The notes under the pieces are model-generated. The model was given only the letters and a program-made list of their open reading frames with translations. It had not been told where the DNA came from and did no database searches. Both the position numbers and the translations under genes were made by a program. 64,000 nucleotides of DNA from Grifola frondosa (Eukaryota; Basidiomycota; Agaricomycetes; Polyporales; Grifolaceae). Below are positions 11,028 to 21,811 of this stretch, piece by piece. The stretch covers positions 1,054,001-1,118,000 of the forward strand of contig LUGG01000006.1 in NCBI GenBank assembly GCA_001683735.1, in the 5' to 3' direction. The number at the start of each line of letters is the position of its first letter. The stretch's first letter is position 1.

Positions 11028-12334
11028 CAAGAGGGAGGCGGAACTTGACCCTCCCACCTCCCTGTTATAATAGATGGCGTAAAGAGTACAGGATCTTCGA
11101 CACACGCACATTGAATATCCGTTGTATACTCTCCGGGAAGTGGAGCTTGAACGATAAGGATTCTGAGTCACCCGTATTCTCTCCGGATGGCAAACGAATT
11201 CTCACGATGTATCATAGTGTAATGGTTGAGCTTTGGGACTCCACTACGGGCAGAAGGTGTGGCGGATTTATTGGATACAGCTCTCCTATTCCACGTATCT
11301 ACTACCCGTTGGACGACGAACACAGTCTGTGGGCTGAGAGCGCAGAAATGTGGGAGTCCATTACTAGCTTTGGTCGACTCGCATTCGGAGGTCATTCTTC
11401 CCCGCTTATGTTCTCCTCTGATGGTACCCTCTTGGTATCAGGATCCGAAGGATGCCGTAATGTCTCCGCATTGGATGCTCGCATGAGGGCCAGGGCGAGT
11501 CTTAAAGACATGGCACCCGTTGGGACGATCGTCCGATTGTGGAATGTGTCATCCGGCGCCGGTGTTCGCATTTCTGAAGGGCATACTGGCGATGTCATTT
11601 CCGTGGCATTCTCCTTCGACAACACCCAGATCGTCTCGGGCTCCTGCGATCACACGGTCAGAGTGTGGAACGTTGCTACCGGCGCTCCTTTGCTCACCTG
11701 TGTAGGACATACGGGCGATGTCTTTGCGGTGGCGTTCTCATACGATGGCAGCCGCATCGTCTCGGGGGCAGAAGATCAGACTGTTCGCCTCTAGGATGCA
11801 GCTGCTGGAACCCAGCTTCGCGTGCTCGAAGGACATACAGACCCCTCAATATGGTCGGTCGCATTTTCACGGGACGATTCCTTCGTCCTCTCAGCGTCGA
11901 AGGATGCCACGATGCGCATTTGGGATGCGGGCTCCGACGAATGTATCCACGTCTTCGACCGTTCGAACTGGCTCGACTCCTACGTGGTCTCTGTCGATGG
12001 TAGCGGTATAGTTGTGGGTCCGAATCATCAGGTGGTGCAGTTATGGACTGCGAAGAACTGGCCGTTACGAGATTCGGGTGAATTCGAATCACGGTCCGCA
12101 GGCATCGGAGAAGTTAGCAATAGGCAATGGCCTTTGTACTACAAGGAAGAGGGGTGGATCTTTTCATGGCATCCAACCCGGGGACGTCATAGGTTGTGCT
12201 GGGTTCCCCCAGAATGGCAGGCCGTGAAAGCATTTCTTGGCGAAACTGTGATCTTGGACGTCTTTGATGACATAGTCGTGCTCGATTTTACTGCGCTGCA
12301 TAAATATCTGGAATCTATTGATACTTCGGCTTGA
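10991..12334 (+). pseudogene. WD40 repeat protein fragment with an in-frame stop
   Basis: At least five WD40 blades are visible, for example GHTGDVISVAFSFDNTQIVS, SCDHTVRVWNVATG, GHTGDVFAVAFSYDGSRIVS and DATMRIWDAGSDEC. The C-terminal tail (EGWIFSWHP, LCWVPPEWQ) resembles the propeller end of fungal NACHT-WD40 (NLR-like) and related proteins. The frame is one continuous reading frame from 10991 to 12334 except for TAG at 11792-11794, where the repeat pattern demands Trp (EDQTVRL then stop then DAAAGTQLRVLEGH). TGG to TAG is a single substitution. The 5' side stops at the duplication breakpoint near 11027 and no NACHT domain precedes it, so the gene is probably also truncated. Descent from an NLR is inference. 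Confidence 0.75.
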
Positions 12335-12784
12335 ACATCTGAATATTTTAGTATCGTTAGCGTAGTCTGTAATAATATTCAACCCCTCTTGTATCCTCAA
12401 TCGTGTCAACATCGCAGACTCGACTCGAGGTGTACTTCAGATTGGTTGAAGGTCCTCAAGTGCCGGAAGTCCTCGCCTGATACCTGGATCATATCTCATC
12501 ACATACTTGTGACTGAGTAATGCGATCGATGCATGCCGAATTGATATGGCATTAGAATAATCGGGTGTGAACAAATACCAAGATCCCAGACAAAAATAGA
12601 TCAGCAACCCAGAGAAACACCTCCAAAACCCATGCAGCGTGAAGTAAAGTTCAGGTACTGGAAGCAATTCTTATTGCAGTAGGCGAACTCGATTGTATGT
12701 CATCGACTGTGATGGTAGTCCGGACGTTTCTTCGTAGCAAGACGTGATGGATGGAGGATGAATGAAGTACGGTCGATGCGTTGA
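12335..12784. other. Intergenic between convergent genes, nothing recognised
   Basis: Shared 3' flank of the WD40 fragment and the GPI-protein gene. Only short chance frames are present. Confidence 0.5.
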
Positions 12785-13705
12785 TCATAGCGCCACCGCA
12801 AAAGTGAACGCCGCGACGCCAAGCGCGGCAGCTGCGTGGACGAGGTAGCCATCCACTGCAAGTCCACCAAGCGCTGCATTAGCATTCGCGCTTGCGGAAG
12901 ACGTATCGTTGGTGGAGGTGGAGTTCTTCGCGGCAGCAGAGCTCGTCGAGTTGGTACTGCTCTTGGCCGTGCTTGCGGAGCTCGTAGTCGTGGGGAGGGG
13001 GGACGTGGTCAAGCCCGACGCGAGTGAGACCGACTGCGTGGTCGAGCCGCCGCTGGCGGCAGCAGACGCTTGTATGACATAACTCGTCGTGCCGGCCACG
13101 GCGGTGGTGCCTCCGGCAAGGTAGGAGGGAGCCGCGACAGCCTGCGATGGATCTGTCAGCGCGCCAGTGCCCCAGGGAATTGCCGAGCCATCAGGCTGCG
13201 TCGAGTTCGTGGGATTAGTGGTCGCACCAGACGCATCGGCTATGGCAAAGCGGGTGGTCCAGTAGCGAGAGGAGGAGGCAGGGGAAGTGAATTGGTAAAA
13301 GTAAATAGCAGAGTTAGGTGTCACCTAATGGGTGCAACGGGGATCAAAACAAATTTTGCATATTGTTGTGGAAAAAACGAACTGATGGACAGGTATACGT
13401 GTACGAGGCCTTGGTAGAGTCGGTACCGTCGACAGTGGTAACAGCTATGTCGTGCGAGGGTGTCAGCCCCTGATACACCAACCGGAAGAAAACGAACTAG
13501 TAATGTGAACCATATCGAAGTTGTCGCCGGTCATAAGCTCGATGTTCATCGTCTTCCACGTGCCGCTGGTATCTGGGTCCCAAGTAATCAAGCAGTCTCC
13601 GCCCACTTTGAACACGTCGCCGGGACCAGGCGCGGTGGGATCGGGGTCGGCCTTTACGAGGGCGATGGCCGCAACAAGGGCAGTCAGGGTGGAACGAATA
13701 AACAT
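12785..13705 (-). CDS. Ser/Thr-rich GPI-anchored cell-surface protein (Kre9/Knh1-like fold)
   Basis: The start at 13705 gives a signal peptide (MFIRSTLTALVAAIALVKA) and then PGDVFKVGGDCLITWDPDTS and TWKTMNIELMTGDN, the N-terminal pattern of the fungal Ser-Thr-rich GPI-anchored family. Two introns (about 13532-13480 and 13379-13324) rejoin the frame as VDGTDSTKASYTYTCPS followed by SAIYFYQFTSP. The C-terminal half is a Ser/Thr/Ala-rich stalk ending in a hydrophobic tail (AAALGVAAFTFAVAL), the usual GPI-attachment signal. Predicted length is about 270 residues, at the cell wall or plasma membrane. It is complete, although it lies in the loop of the inverted duplication. Both introns start with GTTCGTTTT, an unusual donor. 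Confidence 0.8.
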
Positions 13706-14360
13706 TATAAGGTCTTTATGGATGATTGTTCGGTGTCGGGCGGAGGATTGGACTGATCTGACGACGCACAACAGCATACACAATAAGATTGAGAGAAGCA
13801 GAGACATGCTCGATACTCACTTTCACAGATACTGTGTGGTCAGAATTGCTGCAAAGCAGCTTGGCAAAGGAGTGACTGGGGAAAAAGAATGGCTTGGTTT
13901 GAACCAGATGATGGGCGACTGCAATGAACTCGGAAGGCGCTTGTTCACGGGGAATGTCTCCTTCAGCCACATGTTCGGGGCGCCGTCCGAATTACTATGG
14001 TTACCATTTCGGGACAGCCCAACTTCTTGCATCGCGTTTCGTTCGGGCTCCAGGACCAGATTGACCTCTACATAAATAACGGAAACATGCTTTTTGCACA
14101 CTCTACTGGAACGCATGCCTTAGCTGAGCTACACTGAAAGGAATACAACGCGAAGATGATTCTAGTGACCGCGCTTCAGCAAAAGGCTCCGGCTCAGCAA
14201 GTCAAAAGACCACTTAAGTAGGCACACCCCAGGCACATATCATTAACCTAGACAAGTTGTGGCGGACTTGCCGGTGATTTTCAACCATGCTAGCATGCCT
14301 GCAAGTCATCATTCTGATGCTGGAAATGTCCTGGACGCCCAGTCCTCTCCTTTAGGGGCT
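13706..14360. other. Upstream region of the GPI-protein gene, no gene seen
   Basis: Promoter side of the GPI-protein gene up to the inner edge of the right duplication arm. Frames on both strands lack recognisable domains and no convincing gene is present. Confidence 0.5.
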
Positions 14361-17300
14361 CTATAGGATAGCCGACGCTATTCTCAGCAAGCACCAATTA
14401 TCCTTGATGCAATCACCTCGCAAGATCAGAACACAGAAATTCCGACGATTGCTAGTAGGCCCATAGATCAGACGTCACGGCGGACACATGTACATCACGT
14501 GATCGTGACACGCCGCGAACACGCCTTCATGGTTGAAAAAAGTACTTACTGATAAAGGTTCAGAGCAGTGTGTCCATTTGTCCAAGTCCGGCTGTACAGT
14601 TTTGTAGCGACCGCCAACGGAACACGAAGGTATGAAACTGCATAAGTGGACGGCTATGTTCACGTGTAATGATCTCCATTTCACAGTACTAGGCTCAAGA
14701 AGGGCCACGAGGCGAGCATGCCACGACTGAGACAGAAGCTCCTAGCCTTCGTCCTCGCCGCGACTACTGTTGCGGAAAATAAAATAGTGCCATTGTTACA
14801 GGTGAGCCTCCCGAACCCCCATCTTTTTCTGGCATGGCGTCCTCATCTCAACTTCTGCTTGGTAGGGGAAGCACGCCGCTTAGACGATCTTGTGCCAGAA
14901 CTCGACCGCACAGCTCCTGTCAAAAACCAAAGGTTGGAGAACAACGCAAACAACTTGTACTCGACATGAACGGCAAATGGGCCTTGTTGGACTTGGATTC
15001 AAACACGTTGAGCTCGTTACTTCCCTTCGAATTGTCAGTGAAACAGCCGAAAATGCCATCATTCGCCGGCCTGTTTGATCTCCTTCTCTACGGCTCTGGA
15101 AAGAAGAAAGCGCTGAGCGAACTCGAACTATCCAAGGCGTTCGTAAGTGTTCTATACCCGTCTGTTTTTCTTGAACTGTTTCTGAGTACCTATTCAGATC
15201 ACGATAGTCAATAAAGCGAAGAAGATATTCTCATGGCACACTCTCGTTCGAGTGGACGCTAAAAGCGATTTGGACGATCCGTCTAGAAACAAGGTGGACG
15301 TCGGGATCTACTGGTGGAATCAGGCGCCGAAAGGCGGCAGGCCGCAATGGTCGCACCAGCGGATGTGGATCGAGTTCAAGAAGGATGAATACGACGACGA
15401 TCCGTTCGATGACGATAATTTAGCGTGTTTCGAAGCTCAAGCTGAGACGCGTCGAAAGAATCGAGGACAGTTGATCGCCTACGCCGAGATGACGATGCAG
15501 CGACAGCAGCGGACTCATCTCTATTCGGTCTTCATACTTGGCAGATGTGCGCGTATTCTGCAGTGGGACCGTGCTGGGGCATGTGTTACGAAGAAGTTCG
15601 ACTACGCCATGCACCCCGAGATCCTCGGCGAGTTCTTCTGGCGATTCTCGCATTTGACGCTGGAGGCGCAAGGACATGATCCCTCTGCTGTTCTTGTCAG
15701 GCCTGGGGCGAAGGAATACCGCCTGATGGACAAGGTAGCGCTGGCGGGTGATTCAAACCACGATGCGCCATTTGACTATATCCGGGAACTCTTCTATGCG
15801 TCTCTCGAAACGGGATGGCCGCGTTACAAGCTGGAGGTGGAAGACGAGACGAAAGGTAAGCGCTACTTTCTAGTAGCCAAACCGCAGTTCACTGCACCGG
15901 GCTTGGCCGGTCGTGGTACTCGGAGCTATGTCGCCTTCGACATTGAGGACAGCGTATTTGTTCATCTGAAGGACCAATGGCGATACGATTTTCCCGACGT
16001 TGTGCGGGAGGGCGATGTACTGGCGAGGCTCAACCGCGCAGGGGTGAGGAACGTTCCGACGTTGGTTTGCCATGGCGATGTTCGCGATCAGTGTACAGAG
16101 ACTCAAGACCGTTGGATGGCTCTTCCAGAGAGCTTTCGCAACGCGAGCCCCCAGACCTCTGGCTATGAGAAGGAACGATATCCTCCAAAGAGGCTCGTGC
16201 ACTACCGGCTCGTCGAAAAGGAGGTCGGAAAGTCGCTCAAGGAGTTCGAAACCTCGTATCACTCGGTACGCCACATCGCAGACGGCATTGTCGGTCAGTT
16301 GTATAGTGATAATGACCGCACCTTGCTCACGTCTATTCTACAGCTCACCAGGACGCGGTCATCAAGGCTAGAATTCTGCATCGGGACGTCAGTGCAGGTA
16401 ATCTGCTCATTTACCCGGTCGTTAAGAAGAACGCAGATGGAGTGATCACCAAGGTCATTTTGCGTGGACTTCTCAACGACTGGGAGCTCTCTAAGCCTGT
16501 CGTTACTCCGGGTACGGCTGAGGACTCGCGGATAGTGACCGTACGGTGAGTATCTCCGTCTACTCTTGCTTCCTCGATATACTGATATCGTTCACGATAG
16601 GGAACGTGGCAGTTCATGTCAGTCCACATTCTCAACGACAGATATCGACCACCTTCCATTGAGGATGAACTCGAGTCATTTTTTCATGTCCTTCTCTACC
16701 ATGCAATCCGGTATCTGCATCACGACGTTGCGGACGTTGGGCGATTTCATGAATCCTTCTTTGACAACTACACCTATGCTAAGGGCGAGTACAAGTGTGG
16801 ACGGTTCAAGCAGGTCACTATGGAAACTGGCCATGTCCCGTTGAATTCGGAGATCCAGAACAGGATCCTCCGCAGGATCATCCCCTCAATGGCCTCATTC
16901 GTGAGCTTTTGTCATGGTTTGCTGCGTATTATCGCGTCGTGAAGCATGACATGAAACCGCCACCTTTGCCACTGCCGCAGTCCTCCCCTTCCTCATCTGG
17001 GTCCTCGTCTGGTTCTTCCCCGGCATCTTCCCCTGGCAATGCGATCGAGAATGAGGACGAGGACGACGAGATCAGTAAGGAGGAACAGGCTCGTGTGGTG
17101 GACCTCATCCGTGCTGCCCGACGCGGTTGGTCAGCGGGATTAATCGCAGAGGACAGAGTGAAAGCTGCATATCTCAGCACGCATCGCGCCATGTACCAGT
17201 TCCTTCGAGGATATCTCAAGGAAGGACCATGGCCACCTAACGACAAATCGTCAGAGGATCAGCTGCCGTTGGACTACAACCCCATGAAACAAGATAGCAT

Positions 17301-17846
17301 CGCAGCGAAGTACACTCAAAAGACCAATACTGCGCTTGGCCAGGAGAGCGCATTGAGGGGGCGGCAAGGGTAAGAAGCGAGCAGCAGATGCACTCGCAGA
17401 TGGTTCGACATCCCCCAACAAACGTCAGAAGACATCGCCACTATCGGGACCGCCTCTACATTGCTGATCAGTGCAGACTTTCGCATCTATCTTTATACCT
17501 TTGCTTTGCGGAGTTGCGGATCTCACGTACTGTTATCTGTATTTTCTTAGGATCACGATTGTATCATTAGTACACCTTGCTAGAACCACATACCCTAACA
17601 GCACTCGCATCTATTCTCAAACAATATAGAGATATCCATCGAGAAGCAGAGTCCAAATCACTCCCGGCCAGAGAATAAGTTCCTCGAGCAGCTGGCATGA
17701 AATGCCCTACTAGTATAAAGTCCTCGCGTCCAGAAGGTGACCGGTGAACAACGAGGTAACGCAGTCAGCACCGTCCGTAACTCAAAATCCAACTCCTAGA
17801 ATTAAACCAGATAAGATTAACTAAACAATCGGAGAGTTTCCATATT
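14361..17846 (-). repeat. Right arm of the FunK1 inverted duplication
   Basis: Reverse-complement match to 7549-11027. The inner end begins CTATAGGATAGCCGACG and the outer end is CGGAGAGTTTCCATATT. Beyond 17846 there is no match to DNA left of the transposon. The 17468-17846 part is non-coding kinase 3' flank. Confidence 0.85.
14718..17467 (+). pseudogene. FunK1-type fungal protein kinase, right copy (three frameshifts)
   Basis: It has the same exon pattern and motifs as the left copy. The long frame 15252-16445 is open through VDVGIYWWNQAP, LYSVFILGRCARIL and the kinase N-lobe region and, unlike the left copy, crosses 15783 intact. It then loses a T near 16323 (TTT to TT), just before the catalytic HRDVSAGN loop, a G near 16835 in the exon after the last intron, and two bases near 17356 that remove the basic C-terminal tail. 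With three lesions, one of them two bases, this copy is unlikely to make an active kinase. Confidence 0.75.
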
Positions 17847-18134
17847 CGATCTTTGTTTGTATTCAAGTTGTAGTGAGGTGGCTGTCACCGCTTCGACAAA
17901 GTCAGCACGTACTACGCTTGTCCAGAAACATACCTCGATTCGGGCACATTCATTCAGCTGGTGACAGTGAGCGTATTGTTCTCAGATCTTGGTGTTGGCA
18001 TATTGAGGCCGGCTTCGCTACAGACAAGGGTACTAGGCCAGAACTTCACAGACATTCAGATGGCGCTTTCTACTTACACAACGCCCTCTGGTATATCCAT
18101 TGCATTTAGTTCGACTTTTTGTCACTGACCATGT
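17847..18134. promoter_or_regulatory. Upstream region of VPS25
   Basis: Unique DNA between the end of the right duplication arm and the VPS25 start, so it presumably contains the VPS25 promoter. No specific site identified. Confidence 0.4.
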
Positions 18135-18875
18135 ATGACAGGCTTTCTGCTGCCCTCCATACATTCTGCGCCCCCTTTCTTTACGTAAAGCCACAGCCAC
18201 ACGATAACTCAACTTAGCATTATACTAATTCCGCGTTCCCAGCCAGCAACCGAATTCAGCAACGCAAGCCATTGTTACTGAACAATGGACGAGGCTGATC
18301 ATGACATATTCCCGTCATCGAAAGCTGTTCGTATTGCGTATAGAAGACGCTGAAGTATCGGGGAACGATTGGGATGAAATATTCCGGAACGATAGGATTA
18401 ATCGTGGGTGACGTCTGCTCTTGATCTTGTATCTATGCTGAGACAACTCATGGCAGGGCGACTACTTCCTTCCCATCTGTCTTTCATTTTAGCGGACATG
18501 GTATCGAAGAACTTGGCGACTTATGATCCTCCAAAGCAGACACGTTCCGCCTTGCTGTACTGGCGACTGCCAGAAGATTGGGCAGAAGTACTACACGAAT
18601 GGGTGCGTTCTTGTTTCAATATTTTGGTCGCATTGTATCACAGCAGCATCAGGCAGGTCAACGGACATCTGAATACCATCCTAACATTCTATGAGATCAT
18701 GGAGCCTCCAGTACCATCTCCCCTTTCTGGCATCCCTCTCCCGCTGCTTCGCAAGGCGATCGATATCTTGGTAAGAACAAATCGTGCACAAATCATCACG
18801 ATCGCCGATGGTGAAGGCGTACGAATTTTGCCCGGTGATGGAGTCCGATTAATGGCGGGAAATGCGAATAGATGA
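18135..18875 (+). CDS. VPS25: ESCRT-II subunit Vps25
   Basis: Vps25 is the winged-helix subunit of endosomal ESCRT-II, which sorts ubiquitinated membrane cargo and recruits ESCRT-III. Four exons join cleanly: 18135-18184, 18243-18403, 18457-18602 and 18657-18875, giving 191 residues (human protein 176). The N-terminus contains SAPPFFTQQPN, the PPF-type motif by which Vps25 contacts the other subunits. Later blocks are EQWTRLIMTYSRHRKLFVLR, ALLYWRLPEDWAEVLHEWV, TILTFYEIMEPP and the C-terminal RAQIITIADGEGVRIL. The ATG at 18135 is the one in frame with PPFFT; the ATG four bases upstream is not. Confidence 0.92.
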
Positions 18876-19266
18876 AGCTCATTTGCACGTGAGATTAAAG
18901 TCAACGTGTATGTGTTTGATGTTTGTATTATTATTACCGTTCATCGTCACTTCTGCCAAGGTGCTGTCTGACTCGTTAGGACCGTTGCAGACGGATGTCA
19001 AGGTCGACAGGAACGAGATATGTTTGGGGATGAACATCGTTCCAACCATGAGTCGTGGATGAATTTCTGTAGATGGTTAGCAACTCCTATCTCAGCGGAT
19101 CAACGCTGTGTGCAATAATTTTGAGCTGCAATTACACGGAGAATATGCGCAAAACATCCCATAGATATATAGACGGCCTATTTAACAGTGAGAAGCTCTA
19201 TGCAGAAGTCCTTTGATGTGTTATGTCCAAATTGCAGAGTCATATGCCAATGAAAGAGTCCCGTAT
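18876..19266. other. Intergenic between convergent VPS25 and MFS genes
   Basis: 3' flanks only; no open frame with recognisable content. Confidence 0.5.
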
Positions 19267-21051
19267 TTAAGGCTTGCTGCTCGTCATAGCAACAACCAAA
19301 CTCCCTACGCCCGCGGCCATTGAACAGGCACCGACGAATACCTCGACGGCACCATAGCCATAACGACCGTAGCCGTGACCCATCGAGGAGGAATCAACGG
19401 ACACGAGCGCGCCAGATAGGATTGGTCCTATGACGGCGGCGATGCCCTTGAAGAAGGAAGTACAGCCAAAGACTACTCAGCATCTTCAGGCCTGTTGCCA
19501 GCGCAATCGCTGGATGCAGCTGGCCATACTGACGAAAAGCCTCCGCTCTAGATGTCATATACATGTGCAGGTAATAATATGGGACGTTATCGTCGGAGCG
19601 AAGGAGCAACAGCACGCGACCACTCACCAAACCACCAAAAATGATCGCAAACAGAAAGATTTGCACCATTGAGCTGGAAAACCCCCACAATAAAAATGCG
19701 GAGAGTCCGCTTCCAACAGCGCTGAGAAACATGATCCACGGATAAGGGAAGCGATCGGCCAGATATCCAATGAGAATCTGCCCCACCACTCCCGAAGAAT
19801 TAAACAGCGCCAATGCAACGGTGGCGGAAAGCGGCGAGGATACGACCTTGGTGAAAGGGGCGATATACAGGGCGACGGGAAAAAAGGATAGAGCTTGAAG
19901 GACATTAGTTGCGACCTACCATCGCATCATAAATGTTAGAACATCTTCGTCTTAAAGACACAATGATGTGACTCACGAAACTCCAGAATAGGGGAGCCTT
20001 GATGAACTTCATTTTTGGAGGGATAAACCGCGGTCGGCTCTGACCTGAACGATATCGAGGAATTGGGAGCCGCGGTCGAATTCCTAGAAGGGCGATGGAA
20101 GATATGATGGTCACTCCGATAGCCCATATCCGTAATGTCCACCTGAAGCCAACGCGATCTAGCAGCGCATTCAACAGAAATGGAAACATAAATCCTATCA
20201 TCCCAGAAGTGAATATCTGTTTGAAAACTTCTATGATAAATATCACCGACCACCAACACCAGAACCCGCAAATATTATACCACAAGCCAAACCGCGGCGA
20301 CGGACAAACCATTCTGGAAGCAGCATCATGACGGGCATATAGAGAGCGCCGGAACCGATGCCTAAACCCACGCCTTGTAACAGGATTAACTGCCACACCT
20401 GTTGTCGTAAGGATCATCAAACAATTGATTGCTCGATGTGAAGAGAGACGCACCTGATTGGCAAAGCTAGATACGAAGAGACAAGTACTACCAAGGCCTA
20501 AGCCACTCCACATGGCGAATTTCATCCAGTCTGGATAACGTCCGAATAGTAATGAAAGTAACAAAGCCTTGAGTAAAGCAGTTAAAATCGGGTTTTTGTG
20601 ATTATTAGTAGAGTACGTACTTCACAATACATTATTGCCAGTGTTATTGTACCGACGGCTGAGATAGCTACAGGCGACGAATTATTGAATGGCGGGTGGG
20701 ATGTGTAGTAATCTATGTAAGATTAACCGGTAAATTTCCGGACCAGAGTATCGGGACCATATATGAACGATATTAACCTTGGAAAATACCGAAACTTGGT
20801 GTCGCTTCAGTATAGTTGCATTCTCATGGTTGCAAATTCGTGAAGACTAACCTGAATCCAAATCCCCAAACCACTGTTTCCAGAATAAATGAAGAGATGC
20901 AGAAGGTCCATGCCTTCCACCCACCGTCTATCTGAGGCAATTCTTGTACATTTGCACCCTCCAGCGGTCCCATTTCGATAGAGGCTGTTGATTCAGCCTC
21001 GATCGGAATGTCGCCACTATGGATAATAGAAAACTCATATCCTCGTGCCAT
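19267..21051 (-). CDS. MFS transporter of the monocarboxylate-porter type
   Basis: A plasma-membrane carrier of the major facilitator superfamily, MCT branch; the substrate cannot be told. The cytosolic N-terminus leads to DGGWKAWTFCISSFILETVV, the family's first-helix signature. Later exons carry FGRYPDWMKFAMWSGLGLGS, LPEWFVRRRGLACGIIFAG (the loop motif between helices 4 and 5), FLLNALLDRVGFRWTLRIWA, and in the C-terminal half SGVVGQILIGYLADRFPYPW and KGIAAVIGPILSGALV. The stop is at 19267-19269 after VVAMTSSKP. At least six short introns interrupt it and not all boundaries were fixed. Confidence 0.8.
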
Positions 21052-21811
21052 TAGGGAAGACGAATGAGAAGAGTCGGGGAAAAATCTTCACAACGACTAA
21101 GATGTGCTTGAAGGACGTTTCTGGATACCCAATGCCGAATGCTCCCCATGATTTTCATACTTTGAGAAGCCATAAGTCAGAAAAAGTCTAGGTGTACGGA
21201 AAATGCGTTTCGCCCAAAAAAAGTTCGGAACTTACGGCGACACCCATGCCGGTGGCTGCGCATCATTCGAACCGGCACCGTCGGCATCGTCTCCGCTGAT
21301 CGGTGGCCGTACAACAGAAATTGTGATGCTTCACAATAAAATGATCATATTCAATCGGATGAGCTCCGCAAGGCCCCGCAGCACTTCACGGTGTGATACT
21401 TTCCAAAATTCGGAAGTGTCCACGTTGAATAACACGGCAAATACTAGAAGCATGGACAACACAGAGTAGGTTTGCATTCAATTTTCACGAACCAGTACTT
21501 TCCTTCCATCTCCGCATTCTTTTCTATAAACTGTCGGGGCAGGGCAGCACTGATTCAACACGTTCGTGGTCGGCTCCTTCAGTGCAGGCGTAGATTTGCT
21601 GTGCGTGTCCGTCCGGGCTTTTGTGATACTCGTCGATTCCGTGGTGAGATTCCTGCGTGCGACATATGCATTCTTATCGTAGGCGAAGCCAGTTCGTCGA
21701 GGGTGATGTGGTCCCATCACCGCAATGGTAATCTTACAGGTCAATAGAGAAACTCGAGAGCAATACGACAAGAACATAAGAAGCAAGATGAGCGTAGAGG
21801 AAGCATTTACA
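21052..21811. other. Intergenic, no supported gene
   Basis: Upstream region of the MFS gene and downstream region of the histone-chaperone gene. Several short frames exist (for example 21203-21469) but none shows a domain, signal peptide or splice-supported continuation. Confidence 0.5.
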
